A DNA stretch of 64,000 nucleotides from Alphaproteobacteria bacterium. Lineage in GTDB: Bacteria > Pseudomonadota > Alphaproteobacteria > Micropepsales > Micropepsaceae. A model generated the notes under the pieces. The model searched no databases. It worked only from the letters and a program-made list of their open reading frames with translations, and had not been told where the DNA came from. Below, one piece after another: positions 10,490-18,646 of the stretch (position 1 is its first letter; each line of letters starts with the position of its first letter). The stretch is from positions 1-64,000 of the forward strand of contig CANIHD010000010.1 of NCBI GenBank assembly GCA_947467345.1, read 5' to 3'. Both the position numbers and the translations under genes were made by a program.

Positions 10490-10825
10490 TTAGGCCGTTT
10501 GGCGCGCGACGCCCTGCTCGTCGAAAAATGCTTCCAGTTCGCCGCCCTCATACATCTCTTTCAAGATGTCGCTGCCGCCGACAAATTCGCCCTTCACGTA
10601 AAGCTGGGGAATGGTCGGCCAGTTCGAGAACTCTTTGATGCCCTGGCGGATTTCGGGGTCCTTCAGCACGTCCACGGATTTGAACTTCACGCCCAGCTGC
10701 GAAAGAATCCCGACTGCCGCGGCCGAAAATCCGCATTGCGGGAACACCGGTGTGCCCTTCATGTAAAGAAGCACGTCGTTCTCGGAGACGTCTTTGGCGA
10801 TGCGGTCATGGACGGGGTTGGTCAT
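10490..10825 (-). CDS. grxD: Monothiol glutaredoxin (Grx4/GrxD type)
   Basis: CGFS-type glutaredoxin, 111 residues, which binds and transfers [2Fe-2S] clusters with glutathione. The active site PQCGFS has its single Cys at about residue 31, preceded by VLLYMKGTPVF. The GSH-binding WPTIPQLYVKGEFVGGSDI follows. The start at 10825 (MTNPVHDRIAKDV) has AAGGA eight bases upstream; the ATG 18 bases earlier has no such site. It lies 49 bases downstream of bolA on the same strand, the well-known functional pair in iron-sulfur and iron-status signalling. Confidence 0.95.
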   Translation of the reverse strand: MTNPVHDRIAKDVSENDVLLYMKGTPVFPQCGFSAAAVGILSQLGVKFKSVDVLKDPEIRQGIKEFSNWPTIPQLYVKGEFVGGSDILKEMYEGGELEAFFDEQGVARQTA

Positions 10826-10874
10826 GGCGAAGGGTCCTTTCACGCTCTTTAGCTAGGAGCGACAAGGCGTCAGG

Positions 10875-11117
10875 TCAAGACGCCGGCTCTTTCACAACTG
10901 TCTGCAGTGCCAGGGCATGAAGCACGCCGCCCATGCGCCCCGACAGCGCGTCGTAAACCATCTTATGCTGCTGCACTCGTGACTTACCCTTGAATGCAGC
11001 GCTCTCCACGCGGGCGGAATAATGATCGCCGTCGCCGGCGAGGTCGGTGATGGTCACCTCCGCGTCGGGAAGAGCGGCGCGGATGGCCTGTTCAATGTCT
11101 TTGGCCGGCATCGGCAT
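10875..11117 (-). CDS. bolA: BolA family protein
   Basis: Small BolA/IbaG-type protein of 80 residues. BolA proteins form [2Fe-2S]-bridged heterocomplexes with CGFS glutaredoxins, and the adjacent grxD gene encodes that partner. The class II KH-like fold is visible: IEQAIRAALPDAEVTITDL, then DHYSARVESAAFKGKSRVQQHKMV with the conserved His, then LHALALQTV. Starts at 11117 and 11111 are both possible; the first has AGGAA upstream. The gene sits between purL and grxD on the same strand, a gene order often kept in Alphaproteobacteria. Confidence 0.93.
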   Translation of the reverse strand: MPMPAKDIEQAIRAALPDAEVTITDLAGDGDHYSARVESAAFKGKSRVQQHKMVYDALSGRMGGVLHALALQTVVKEPAS

Positions 11118-11147
11118 GGGGTTCGTTCCTGGTAGGTCGGCGGGAGT

Positions 11148-13343
11148 TTAGCTCGGCGCGCGCATCAATTGCGGCAGGAAAGATTCATGCCCCTTGCGCA
11201 AGACTGCAAGCGAAACGGAAGCGCTTGCCGCTTCGACAAAGGGGGTGTTGAGCACGCGGCCGATATCGACACACGAAACCTTCGCGGCACGGGCTTCGGC
11301 ACGAATGCGGTCCAGGTCCGCTGCCGGAACGCTCAGCACGTAGCGGCCCTGATCCTCGCCGAATAGAAACGGCACCTTCTTGACGCCCACGGGCAGCGCC
11401 ACCGACGCGCCGATGTTTCCGGCCAGTGCCATTTCCGTCACCGCCACCAGAAGCCCGCCGTCGGAAACGTCGTGCACCGTGTCGACGCGGCCCGCTTCAA
11501 TCAGCCCACGGACGAAATCGCCGTTACGCTTCTCATGTGTCAGATCCACCGGCGGGGCGGAGCCGGCTTCGCGGCCATCGATTTCGCGCAAATAGATCGA
11601 CTGCCCGAGATGGCCTTTGGTGTCGCCGATCAACAGCAGCACGTCGCCGAAGCGCTTCAGGGCCACGCTTGCGGTGCGCGTGACATCGCGGATCAGCCCG
11701 ACGCCGCCGATGGCCGGTGTGGGCAATATCGGCTCGCCATTGGTTTCGTTGTAGAGCGAGCAATTGCCGGAAACGACTGGGAAGCCCAGCGCGATGCAGG
11801 CGGCGGCAATGCCGTCTATGGCGCCCACGATTTCGCCCATGGTCTCGGCGCGTTCCGGATTGCCGAAATTGAGATTGTCGGTGACCGCCAGCGGCGTGGC
11901 GCCGACGGCGGAAAGATTGCGCCAGCATTCCGCCACGGCCTGCTTGCCGCCCTCGAACGGATCGGCGCGGACATAGCGCGGCGTCACGTCGGTGGAGATC
12001 GCCAGCGCCTTATTCGTGCCGTGCACGCGCACCACCGCGGCGTCGCCGCCCGGTGCCTGCACCGTGTCGGCCATGACGGAGTGGTCATATTGCTCCCAGA
12101 CCCAGCGCCGCGAGGCGAGGTCCGCCGACGACATCATTTTCACCAGCGAGTCCGCAATCGGCTTGGATGAGTCGAAATCGTCCGGCCCCAAAGCAGCGGC
12201 GGGCGTACGATGCGTAAAGGGGCGCTGATAGACGGGCGCGTCTTCCGACAGCGCATGCACCGGCATGTCGGCGACAACTTCGCCTTTGTGTTTGACGATC
12301 AATCGCCCGGTATTAGTGGTGATGCCGATGACGGCGAAATCGAGTTCCCATTTCTTGAAGATGCGTTCGGCTTCCGCTTCGCGTCCCGGCTTGAGTACGG
12401 CCAGCATGCGCTCTTGCGATTCCGACAGCATCATGTCGTAGGCCGTCATGTTCGCTTCGCGCTGCGGCACATGGTCGAGATCAAGCTCGATGCCCGAGCC
12501 GCCTTTCGAACCCATCTCGGCGGAGGACGATGTCAGTCCCGCCGCGCCCATATCCTGAATGGCGATGATGGCGTCGGTCGCCATCAATTCGAGGCACGCT
12601 TCCAATAGAAGTTTCTCGGTGAAGGGGTCGCCCACTTGCACGGTCGGGCGCTTCTCTTCGGAATCTTCGTTGAACTCCGCCGACGCCATGGTGGCGCCGT
12701 GAATGCCGTCGCGCCCCGTCTTGGAGCCGATATAGACGACAGGATTGCCTGCGCCTTCCGCTGCCGATTTGAAAATCTTGTCGGTGCGCGCCACGCCGAC
12801 GCACATGGCGTTGACCAGAATATTGCCGTTATAGGCGGCGTGAAAATTCACCTCACCGCCCACGGTGGGCACGCCCATGCAATTGCCGTAGCCGCCAATG
12901 CCCGAAACGACTCCGGCCACCAAATGCCGCGTCTTGGGGTGATCGGGCGCGCCGAAGCGCAACGCGTTCATCATCGCCACCGGACGCGCGCCCATAGTGA
13001 AGACGTCGCGCATGATGCCGCCCACGCCCGTGGCGGCGCCCTGATAAGGCTCGATGAAGGACGGGTGATTGTGGCTTTCCATTTTGAACACGACGGCATC
13101 GCCGTCGCCGATGTCGACAACGCCGGCATTCTCGCCGGGCCCTTGAATGACTTGCGGTCCCGTGGTCGGCAGACGGCGCAAATGCGCACGCGTGGATTTG
13201 TAGGAGCAATGCTCGCTCCACATCACCGAGAAAATGCCGAGTTCGACATAGTTCGGCGCGCGCCCCATCAATTCTTTGATGCGGCCATATTCGTCCTCCG
13301 AGAGACCATGCTCGCGGACAATCTTCGGTGTGATTTCAATCAT
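11148..13343 (-). CDS. purL: Phosphoribosylformylglycinamidine synthase, large subunit PurL
   Basis: ATP-dependent amidation of FGAR to FGAM, step four of purine synthesis. This is the 731-residue small-type PurL that works with separate PurQ (glutaminase) and PurS. Motifs include [20 protein letters not shown] at the start, [20 protein letters not shown] (catalytic His, ATP site), [20 protein letters not shown], and the later [14 protein letters not shown] and VHDVSDGGL loops of the AIRS-like domains. The open frame reaches 13409, but the ATG at 13343 overlaps the purQ stop as ATGA, which implies translational coupling. The order purC-purS-purQ-purL follows transcription. Confidence 0.97.
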   Translation of the reverse strand: MIEITPKIVREHGLSEDEYGRIKELMGRAPNYVELGIFSVMWSEHCSYKSTRAHLRRLPTTGPQVIQGPGENAGVVDIGDGDAVVFKMESHNHPSFIEPYQGAATGVGGIMRDVFTMGARPVAMMNALRFGAPDHPKTRHLVAGVVSGIGGYGNCMGVPTVGGEVNFHAAYNGNILVNAMCVGVARTDKIFKSAAEGAGNPVVYIGSKTGRDGIHGATMASAEFNEDSEEKRPTVQVGDPFTEKLLLEACLELMATDAIIAIQDMGAAGLTSSSAEMGSKGGSGIELDLDHVPQREANMTAYDMMLSESQERMLAVLKPGREAEAERIFKKWELDFAVIGITTNTGRLIVKHKGEVVADMPVHALSEDAPVYQRPFTHRTPAAALGPDDFDSSKPIADSLVKMMSSADLASRRWVWEQYDHSVMADTVQAPGGDAAVVRVHGTNKALAISTDVTPRYVRADPFEGGKQAVAECWRNLSAVGATPLAVTDNLNFGNPERAETMGEIVGAIDGIAAACIALGFPVVSGNCSLYNETNGEPILPTPAIGGVGLIRDVTRTASVALKRFGDVLLLIGDTKGHLGQSIYLREIDGREAGSAPPVDLTHEKRNGDFVRGLIEAGRVDTVHDVSDGGLLVAVTEMALAGNIGASVALPVGVKKVPFLFGEDQGRYVLSVPAADLDRIRAEARAAKVSCVDIGRVLNTPFVEAASASVSLAVLRKGHESFLPQLMRAPS

Positions 13344-14008
13344 GTGAGAGCTTCGACCAGGCTTTCGAAGAGTGGCCGCCCGTCCGTGCCGCCGAGCATC
13401 GCGTCGCACACGCGTTCGGGGTGAGGCATCATGCCGAGCACGTTACGCTTCTCGTTCAGAATGCCGGCGATGTTGCGGATCGAGCCGTTAGGGTTGTCGC
13501 CGTTGGCGTAGCGAAAGGCCACGCGGCCTTCGCCTTCCAGGCGCTTCAGTGTTTCGTCATCGGCGAAATAATTGCCTTCGCCATGCGCCACCGGAAAGCG
13601 AACATGATCGCCGGTGGAATATTTGCGCGTAAATGCCGATTGCGATTCCTCGACCACCAGATTCACCGGTCGGCAGACGAATTTCAGATCGGCGTTGCGC
13701 AGCAATGTGCCTGGAAGCAATCCTGATTCGGCGAGGATCTGGAATCCATTGCAGATGCCGAGCACGGCGACGCCTTCGTCCGCCTTTTTCTTGATGTCGC
13801 GCATGATGCGCGAGTGCGCCGCCATGGCGCCGCAGCGCAAATAATCGCCATAGGAAAATCCACCCGGCAGTACGATGAGATCGACGTCCGGCACATCCGA
13901 TTCGCCGTGCCAAACCATCGCCGGCTTGGTGCCGGTGAAGTACTCAAGCGCGGTCGCGGCATCGCGGTCGCAATTGGACGCGGGAAAAACAATGACGGCG
14001 GCTTTCAT
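13340..14008 (-). CDS. purQ: Phosphoribosylformylglycinamidine synthase, glutaminase subunit PurQ
   Basis: Class I glutamine amidotransferase that releases ammonia for PurL. The protein is 222 residues. The nucleophile elbow GICNGFQ puts the catalytic Cys at 86, and GMMPHPERV carries the His196/Glu198 pair of the triad. [17 protein letters not shown] is the conserved oxyanion-hole segment. It overlaps purL by four bases (ATGA) and lies 110 bases downstream of purS. Confidence 0.97.
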   Translation of the reverse strand: MKAAVIVFPASNCDRDAATALEYFTGTKPAMVWHGESDVPDVDLIVLPGGFSYGDYLRCGAMAAHSRIMRDIKKKADEGVAVLGICNGFQILAESGLLPGTLLRNADLKFVCRPVNLVVEESQSAFTRKYSTGDHVRFPVAHGEGNYFADDETLKRLEGEGRVAFRYANGDNPNGSIRNIAGILNEKRNVLGMMPHPERVCDAMLGGTDGRPLFESLVEALT

Positions 14009-14118
14009 GGTAGGCCTTCTTCGCGCTTACGAATATTTTCCAGAGCAGACGGCGCGGTCGCAACCGACTTGGCGCAGACCCCGCATCTCAGAGCGCGTTG
14101 CATGACAAAATTCCTATG

Positions 14119-14358
14119 TCAGCGCAGCTCGATCTCATATTTTTCGATCACGGTGTTGGCGAGAAGCTTTTCGCACATATCCTTGAGCTGAGCTTTCGCG
14201 CGCGTTGAATCGCTTTCGCCGAGCTCGATCTCGATCACCTTGCCCTGGCGTACGTCGCCGACAGAGGCGAAACCGAGATTGTGCAACGCGTTGCCGATGG
14301 CTTTGCCTTGCGGATCCAGAACGCCATTCTTCAAAGTCACAAAAACACGGGCTTTCAT
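14119..14358 (-). CDS. purS: Phosphoribosylformylglycinamidine synthase subunit PurS
   Basis: Small (79-residue) structural subunit that bridges PurL and PurQ in the FGAM synthase complex. The family pattern is clear: MKARVFVTLKNGVLDPQGKA, then ALHNLGFASVGDVRQGK and the C-terminal CEKLLANTVIEKYEIEL. It sits between purC and purQ on the same strand. The 110-base gap after it shows nothing further. Confidence 0.96.
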   Translation of the reverse strand: MKARVFVTLKNGVLDPQGKAIGNALHNLGFASVGDVRQGKVIEIELGESDSTRAKAQLKDMCEKLLANTVIEKYEIELR

Positions 14359-14417
14359 AATCTATCTCTGCTGAAACATGCGTCGTGCTTAGGCGGTGAA
14401 GTGAAACGCGGAACGGT

Positions 14418-15182
14418 TCACTTCACCAATACCGGTCCGCCGCCTGAAGGAGGCGTCGATTCGGGCAATATTCCCAGCCGGCGCGCCACTTCGGAATAGG
14501 CTTCGGCAACGCCGCCGAGGTCGCGGCGGAAACGGTCTTTGTCCAATTTCTCGTTGGTCTGCAAATCCCACAGGCGGCAGGAATCCGGGCTGATCTCATC
14601 GGCCAGCACGATGCGCATATAGTCGTTTTCCCACAGCCGTCCGAACTCTATTTTGAAATCGACCAGCTTGATGCCGGCGCCAAGGAAGAGGCCGCTAAGG
14701 AAATCATTGATGCGGATGGTGAGGTTCACGACGTCGTCGAGATCTTGCGGACTGGCCCAGCCGAACGCGGTGATGTGCTCTTCCGAAACCCAGGGATCGT
14801 GAAGCTGATCGGATTTATAATAATACTCGATGATCGAGCGCGGCAGCGGCTGCCCTTCTTCGATACCGAGACGTGTGGAGAGCGAGCCGGCGGCGACGTT
14901 GCGCACTACGACTTCTAGCGGAATGATCTCCACTTCCTTGATCAACTGTTCGCGCATGTTCAGCCGGCGCACGAAATGCGTTGGAATGCCGATCGCATTC
15001 AGCTGCGTCATCAAATATTCGGAGATGCGATTGTTGAGAACGCCCTTGCCTTCGATGACCGCGCGTTTTTTCGCGTCGAACGCGGTGGTGTCGTCTTTGA
15101 AATACTGAATAAGCGTCCCCGGCTCCGGCCCTTCGTAGAGAATCTTGGCCTTGCCTTCGTAAATCGTTCTGCGGCGTTTCAT
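14418..15182 (-). CDS. purC: Phosphoribosylaminoimidazole-succinocarboxamide synthase (SAICAR synthetase)
   Basis: Joins CAIR and aspartate with ATP to form SAICAR in purine synthesis. The 254-residue protein starts [18 protein letters not shown], with the ATP-binding [19 protein letters not shown] and the substrate loop VDFKIEFGR and [13 protein letters not shown] are hallmark PurC motifs. The ATG at 15182 has AAGGA nine bases upstream and is preferred over the one at 15197. It is the first gene of the minus-strand purine group; purB is about 13 kb away. A stable hairpin lies about 140 bases upstream in its probable leader. Confidence 0.97.
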   Translation of the reverse strand: MKRRRTIYEGKAKILYEGPEPGTLIQYFKDDTTAFDAKKRAVIEGKGVLNNRISEYLMTQLNAIGIPTHFVRRLNMREQLIKEVEIIPLEVVVRNVAAGSLSTRLGIEEGQPLPRSIIEYYYKSDQLHDPWVSEEHITAFGWASPQDLDDVVNLTIRINDFLSGLFLGAGIKLVDFKIEFGRLWENDYMRIVLADEISPDSCRLWDLQTNEKLDKDRFRRDLGGVAEAYSEVARRLGILPESTPPSGGGPVLVK

Positions 15183-15318
15183 GAATCGGTCCTTCACGCG
15201 ATTGGGGAGTTCTTTCGGCGCCGCTCCAGCGCATAGTCCGGCGATGTGTCGTTGGTTCGCCGCGAAAATGCCAGGCGATTCTGGAGCAAGAAGACGCTTT
15301 TTCAGGGCCCAAAACGCG

Positions 15319-15346
15319 AACGGGGCCTGTCGAGTCAGGCCCCGTT
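15319..15346. promoter_or_regulatory. Perfect 11-bp hairpin in the purC / zeta-subunit divergent region
   Basis: AACGGGGCCTG and CAGGCCCCGTT pair perfectly around a six-base loop. The whole divergent gap, 15183-15509, has no gene. Read on the minus strand the stem is followed by CGCGTTTTGGG, so it could act as an attenuator in the purC leader. On the plus strand no T-run follows. A possible promoter for the zeta gene (TTGTCG at 15424, TCTATT at 15448, 18-base spacer) lies to the right. Function is inferred only from structure and position. Confidence 0.4.
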
Positions 15347-15509
15347 ATTCGTCAACTTAGCGGATGGTTGCCGCCCACGGCAACGCACGTTCCGCCGCAC
15401 CCACAGCCCCGCGTCGATAGTTCTTGTCGCGCCGGGGCCTAACTTTGTCTATTCTGGGCCAAATCCCGCGAGCCATGGAAATATACGTTTCTTATCAAGA
15501 GGATAGAGA

Positions 15510-15842
15510 ATGAGTTCGTTCGACCAGAGAGAAAAGAGCTTCGAAGCCAAGTGGGCGCGGGACGAGGAATCCCGTTTCAAGGTGTTTGCACGCCGCAACA
15601 AGATTCTCGGCATATGGGCCGCAGGCCAGCTGGGCCTCGAGGGCGTTGCCGTCGAGGCCTATGCCAAAGAGGTGGTCGCCGCCGATTTCGAGAAGGCCGG
15701 TGACGACGACGTGCTGCAGAAAGTGTCCAAGGATTTCGCCGCCAAGGGCGTGGCCATTTCCGACCATTCCTTGCGTCGGACGATGACCGAGCTTCTCGAC
15801 ACCGCCGCCCAGCAGATCGAACAAGAAGCCGCGAAGAAGTAG
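15510..15842 (+). CDS. F1Fo-ATP synthase inhibitor, zeta subunit (DUF1476)
   Basis: Small protein of 110 residues, family DUF1476, shown in Paracoccus to be the zeta inhibitor that blocks reverse rotation of the alphaproteobacterial ATP synthase. The inhibitory N-terminal segment MSSFDQREKSFEAKWARDEE is characteristic. A four-helix body follows (RRNKILGIWAAGQLGLEG, then DDVLQKVSKDFAAKGV). It acts in the cytoplasm on the F1 catalytic interface. The gene is divergent from purC, a neighbourhood kept in many Alphaproteobacteria, and is separate from the atp genes. Confidence 0.93.
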   Translation: MSSFDQREKSFEAKWARDEESRFKVFARRNKILGIWAAGQLGLEGVAVEAYAKEVVAADFEKAGDDDVLQKVSKDFAAKGVAISDHSLRRTMTELLDTAAQQIEQEAAKK

Positions 15843-15891
15843 TTTGTGCCGGTGGCGAGCATGGCGTTCCCCGCTCGCCGCCGCTTCCTTC

Positions 15892-17889
15892 TCAATACGA
15901 ATATCGCAGCATCAGCCGGACATTGCGCCCCGGCAGCAGAACATAGTCCTTGGTGAAGGACACATGGTTGCGGCCCACTGCATCGGTCAGATTGGTCGCG
16001 GCCAGCGTCATGTCGAGGCCGCCTTTGCTTTGAGCGATCAGCCGATAAGTCGCTGAGGCATCGACCATCGTACAGCCGTCTGTCGGGGTTTCGCCCGCCG
16101 CGACGTCGTCTTGTGTCTCGGTGCGCAAGAACCCGATTTCCGCCCGCAGCCTCTCGCCTTCGAAGAAGAGTGCGCCGCCGAAGCGAAAGGGCGGAATGCG
16201 GGGGACATTGCCCCCGCCCTCACCGAATTTGGCGCGGACATAGTCGGTCTTGAGATCGACGCCGAAATAGCCGTTCCCGACAGGATAGAGGGGCACATGC
16301 GCCTCGGCTTCGAAGCCCGAGAAGTCCGCATTGCGCTGTATATAATGAAGCTCGGCGAAGTCACCGGCATCGCCCAGTACGAAATTGCCCTCCTCATCAT
16401 AGGAATTCCCGGTCAAGACACCGGCCACAAAACCATGGAAGGCGCTGGAAAACAGGCCGAGCGAGGCATGCGCCCGGTTGGCGCCGTCGTAATGAATGCC
16501 GGCTTCCACCGAACGGGCGCGTTCTTTACCAAGCGTTGGGCTGCCGATCTCGAATGTGCCGGAGGCTTCGTGCGGCCCTTGTGCGAAGAGCTCTACCGCG
16601 TTCGGCGCGCGCTCGGTTTGCGACAGATTGAGTGACAGCGAAAGCGAGTCGATGGGGCTGAATACGACGCCCAGCGCAATGCTTGTCGGCATGAAGTCGC
16701 GGTCGAAGGCGCCACCTGCATTCGTGGCGCCTTTGACGTTGGCTGATTCAACACGCAGCGCGCCCTCCAGCATCAAGTCTTGCCGAAGCTGGAAGCGCTC
16801 GAACGCATAGCCGGCGAAGCTCTGCGTTTTGGTGGGCAGAAGAAAATCCGCGCCTTCGCCTAACGCCTCGAAATCGCGGTCGCTCCATTGTGCGCCAATC
16901 GCGCCGCTTTCCAGCAGGCCGAAGCCGCCATGCAGCGCTTCCACGCGCCCTTCCCATTCCTTGTTGTTGAAGGTGGCGAGGATGCCCTCGCCGGCGACGA
17001 TTTCATCATGGCTGTAGTCGGAATAGCCGATGCGGCCGTTGATGTTTTTGATCCCCGGAAGTGGCGCGTTCAGCCGCGCGGCGCCGGCATAATTGTCTTG
17101 TTTGAGATTGATCTTCGAGACCTCGCCGCCCGGTTCGCTGGCAATGCCGTAGCGGGAAGCGAAATGCGTGAAAGAACCGCCGCCGGCGCCTTGGTCGCCC
17201 ACATAGGCGCCGCCAAGCGCAAAGGCTTCGCCATTCGCCCAGGTGTTTTCTTGGGGTCCACGGGGTGTGTCGAAGTCATCGGAGCCGCGGATAACGCCAT
17301 CGGCATGAAAGGCAAAGCCGGCGCCGCGATAATCGACCACGCCGCCGGTCATGCGTTCCGTGGCGTTGGTGGCGCCGCCGGCAAAGAACTCGCCGCTCGT
17401 GCCTTCGGCGATGTCGAAGGGAATGCGGTTGTTGATGGCATTCACCACGCCGCCAATGGCCTGGCTGCCGTAGCGCAATGTGCCGGGGCCGCGCAGAACC
17501 TCCACTTCGATGGCGGACAATGGATCAATCGGCACGCCGTGGTCGCCGCTAATGTCGGAGGCGTCATGGCTGCCGATACCGTTTTCCGTCACCCGCACGC
17601 GCGAGGCGTCAAAGCCGCGGATCACCGGGCGAGCGGCGCCCGGTGAAAAACTGGACGAGGTGACGCCCGGGACATTCTTCAAGACGTCGCCGAGGCCAAA
17701 GCCGCCCGACGACATCAAGGTCTCGCGGGAAACTTCGGCCACGCTTTGGGTCTGGTCGATGGCGTCACCGAGGAGCGGCGAGGCCGTGATGTGAATTTCT
17801 TCAGTCAAAACTGGCGGGTTAGCAGGGGGCTGAGCAAAAGCGGACGAGGCGCAAAGGAGCGCGGCGGCGCTCGAGAAAGCGATCTTCAT
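15892..17889 (-). CDS. TonB-dependent outer-membrane receptor, ZnuD-like
   Basis: Outer-membrane receptor of 665 residues with signal peptide MKIAFSSAAALLCASSAFA. The plug domain contains VAEVSRETLMSSGGFGLGDVL, then RPVIRGFDASRVRVTENG. The stretch SGDHGVPIDPLSAIEVEVLR plus GTLRYGSQAIGGVVNAINNR closely resembles the ZnuD zinc/heme receptor family. The C-terminus GRNHVSFTKDYVLLPGRNVR and final aromatic LRYSY also fit ZnuD. Zinc is therefore the best guess for its ligand, but this is inference. The ATG at 17889 has GGAGAA upstream; the in-frame codon at 17895 is TTG. A DUF2946 gene lies 158 bases upstream on the same strand. Confidence 0.85.
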   Translation of the reverse strand: MKIAFSSAAALLCASSAFAQPPANPPVLTEEIHITASPLLGDAIDQTQSVAEVSRETLMSSGGFGLGDVLKNVPGVTSSSFSPGAARPVIRGFDASRVRVTENGIGSHDASDISGDHGVPIDPLSAIEVEVLRGPGTLRYGSQAIGGVVNAINNRIPFDIAEGTSGEFFAGGATNATERMTGGVVDYRGAGFAFHADGVIRGSDDFDTPRGPQENTWANGEAFALGGAYVGDQGAGGGSFTHFASRYGIASEPGGEVSKINLKQDNYAGAARLNAPLPGIKNINGRIGYSDYSHDEIVAGEGILATFNNKEWEGRVEALHGGFGLLESGAIGAQWSDRDFEALGEGADFLLPTKTQSFAGYAFERFQLRQDLMLEGALRVESANVKGATNAGGAFDRDFMPTSIALGVVFSPIDSLSLSLNLSQTERAPNAVELFAQGPHEASGTFEIGSPTLGKERARSVEAGIHYDGANRAHASLGLFSSAFHGFVAGVLTGNSYDEEGNFVLGDAGDFAELHYIQRNADFSGFEAEAHVPLYPVGNGYFGVDLKTDYVRAKFGEGGGNVPRIPPFRFGGALFFEGERLRAEIGFLRTETQDDVAAGETPTDGCTMVDASATYRLIAQSKGGLDMTLAATNLTDAVGRNHVSFTKDYVLLPGRNVRLMLRYSY

Positions 17890-18047
17890 GGACAATTCTC
17901 CGAAGCCCCGCGCGCGGATGCGCCGGGCCAGAAATAGGGGAATGGGATGGGGAGCGGCCTAGCGTGAAGCCGGCCATGCGCGGACGTGAATGCAAGCGGC
18001 GCGCGGGACGTATCTCCCGCGGGCTTGATCACATCTCGCGCGTGTTC

Positions 18048-18485
18048 TTAAGCGATAGGTGGCGCGCGCCCATGCCAGGCGTGGGAAACGCTGCGCGGTT
18101 CATGCGCGGGCGCGGCATAAGAAATGCGCCGCACATTGGCGTAGCCGGGCAGGGCGAACAGCGCCGCTGATGGCGCAAAATACTGCCCCGCCGTATGGGC
18201 CTGATGGCAAAGCGCGCAATCGATGGCGTGGCTCTGCGCGGGCGCGTTGTCCGGGGACGAGTTATCGCCCGTTACTGGGGACGCGGCGGTGTCACCGACA
18301 ACAGTCAGGGATGCGGACGAAGATTCAGCAAAAGCCGGTTTTTGGACGTGCGTTTGGACGACCAGGATCTGCATCGCGAGCGCGGCCAGCGCCCCGATAA
18401 CAAAACCGAGAGGCGCTCTTCTATCCCGGCGGCGCGGGCTAGCCGCAAACCGCGCCTGCATTCTCCGTATCGACCGATTTTCCAT
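18048..18485 (-). CDS. DUF2946-type membrane-anchored protein with CxxCH motif
   Basis: Protein of about 145 residues. A basic N-terminus (RFAASPRRRDRRAP) is followed by one hydrophobic segment (LGFVIGALAALAMQILVV) acting as anchor or signal, then a Ser/Asn-rich region and the motif DCALCHQAHTAG. This layout, and a position next to a TonB receptor, is typical of DUF2946 proteins, which are often linked to metal (copper or zinc) handling. CALCH also fits the CxxCH heme-attachment pattern, though one isolated motif is weak evidence. The start is uncertain; 18485, 18461 or further upstream are all possible. Confidence 0.65.
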   Translation of the reverse strand: MENRSIRRMQARFAASPRRRDRRAPLGFVIGALAALAMQILVVQTHVQKPAFAESSSASLTVVGDTAASPVTGDNSSPDNAPAQSHAIDCALCHQAHTAGQYFAPSAALFALPGYANVRRISYAAPAHEPRSVSHAWHGRAPPIA

Positions 18486-18583
18486 GGTCTTCGGGGCCTG
18501 GGAGCAAACTGTGGCCATTTTCACACGCTCCGCCGGCCAATGTCGAGGGTGCATCTCAAGGCTGAGGGGGCGCTGGATGCTCC

Positions 18584-18602
18584 TGCGTAATACCCTAACG
18601 CA
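18584..18602. promoter_or_regulatory. Candidate operator (inverted repeat) between divergent metal-uptake genes
   Basis: TGCGTAA-taccc-TAACGCA is a near-perfect 19-bp dyad (6 of 7 positions per arm). It lies about 45 bases upstream of the plus-strand TonB receptor and 99 bases upstream of the DUF2946 start, where a Fur- or Zur-type repressor could control both. It does not match a Fur or Zur consensus that I know well, so the regulator is not assigned. Confidence 0.35.
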
Positions 18603-18646
18603 ACAAGACCGGCCTCGTGTGCGAGCGCCAGTCCGAGGGGAAAGAC

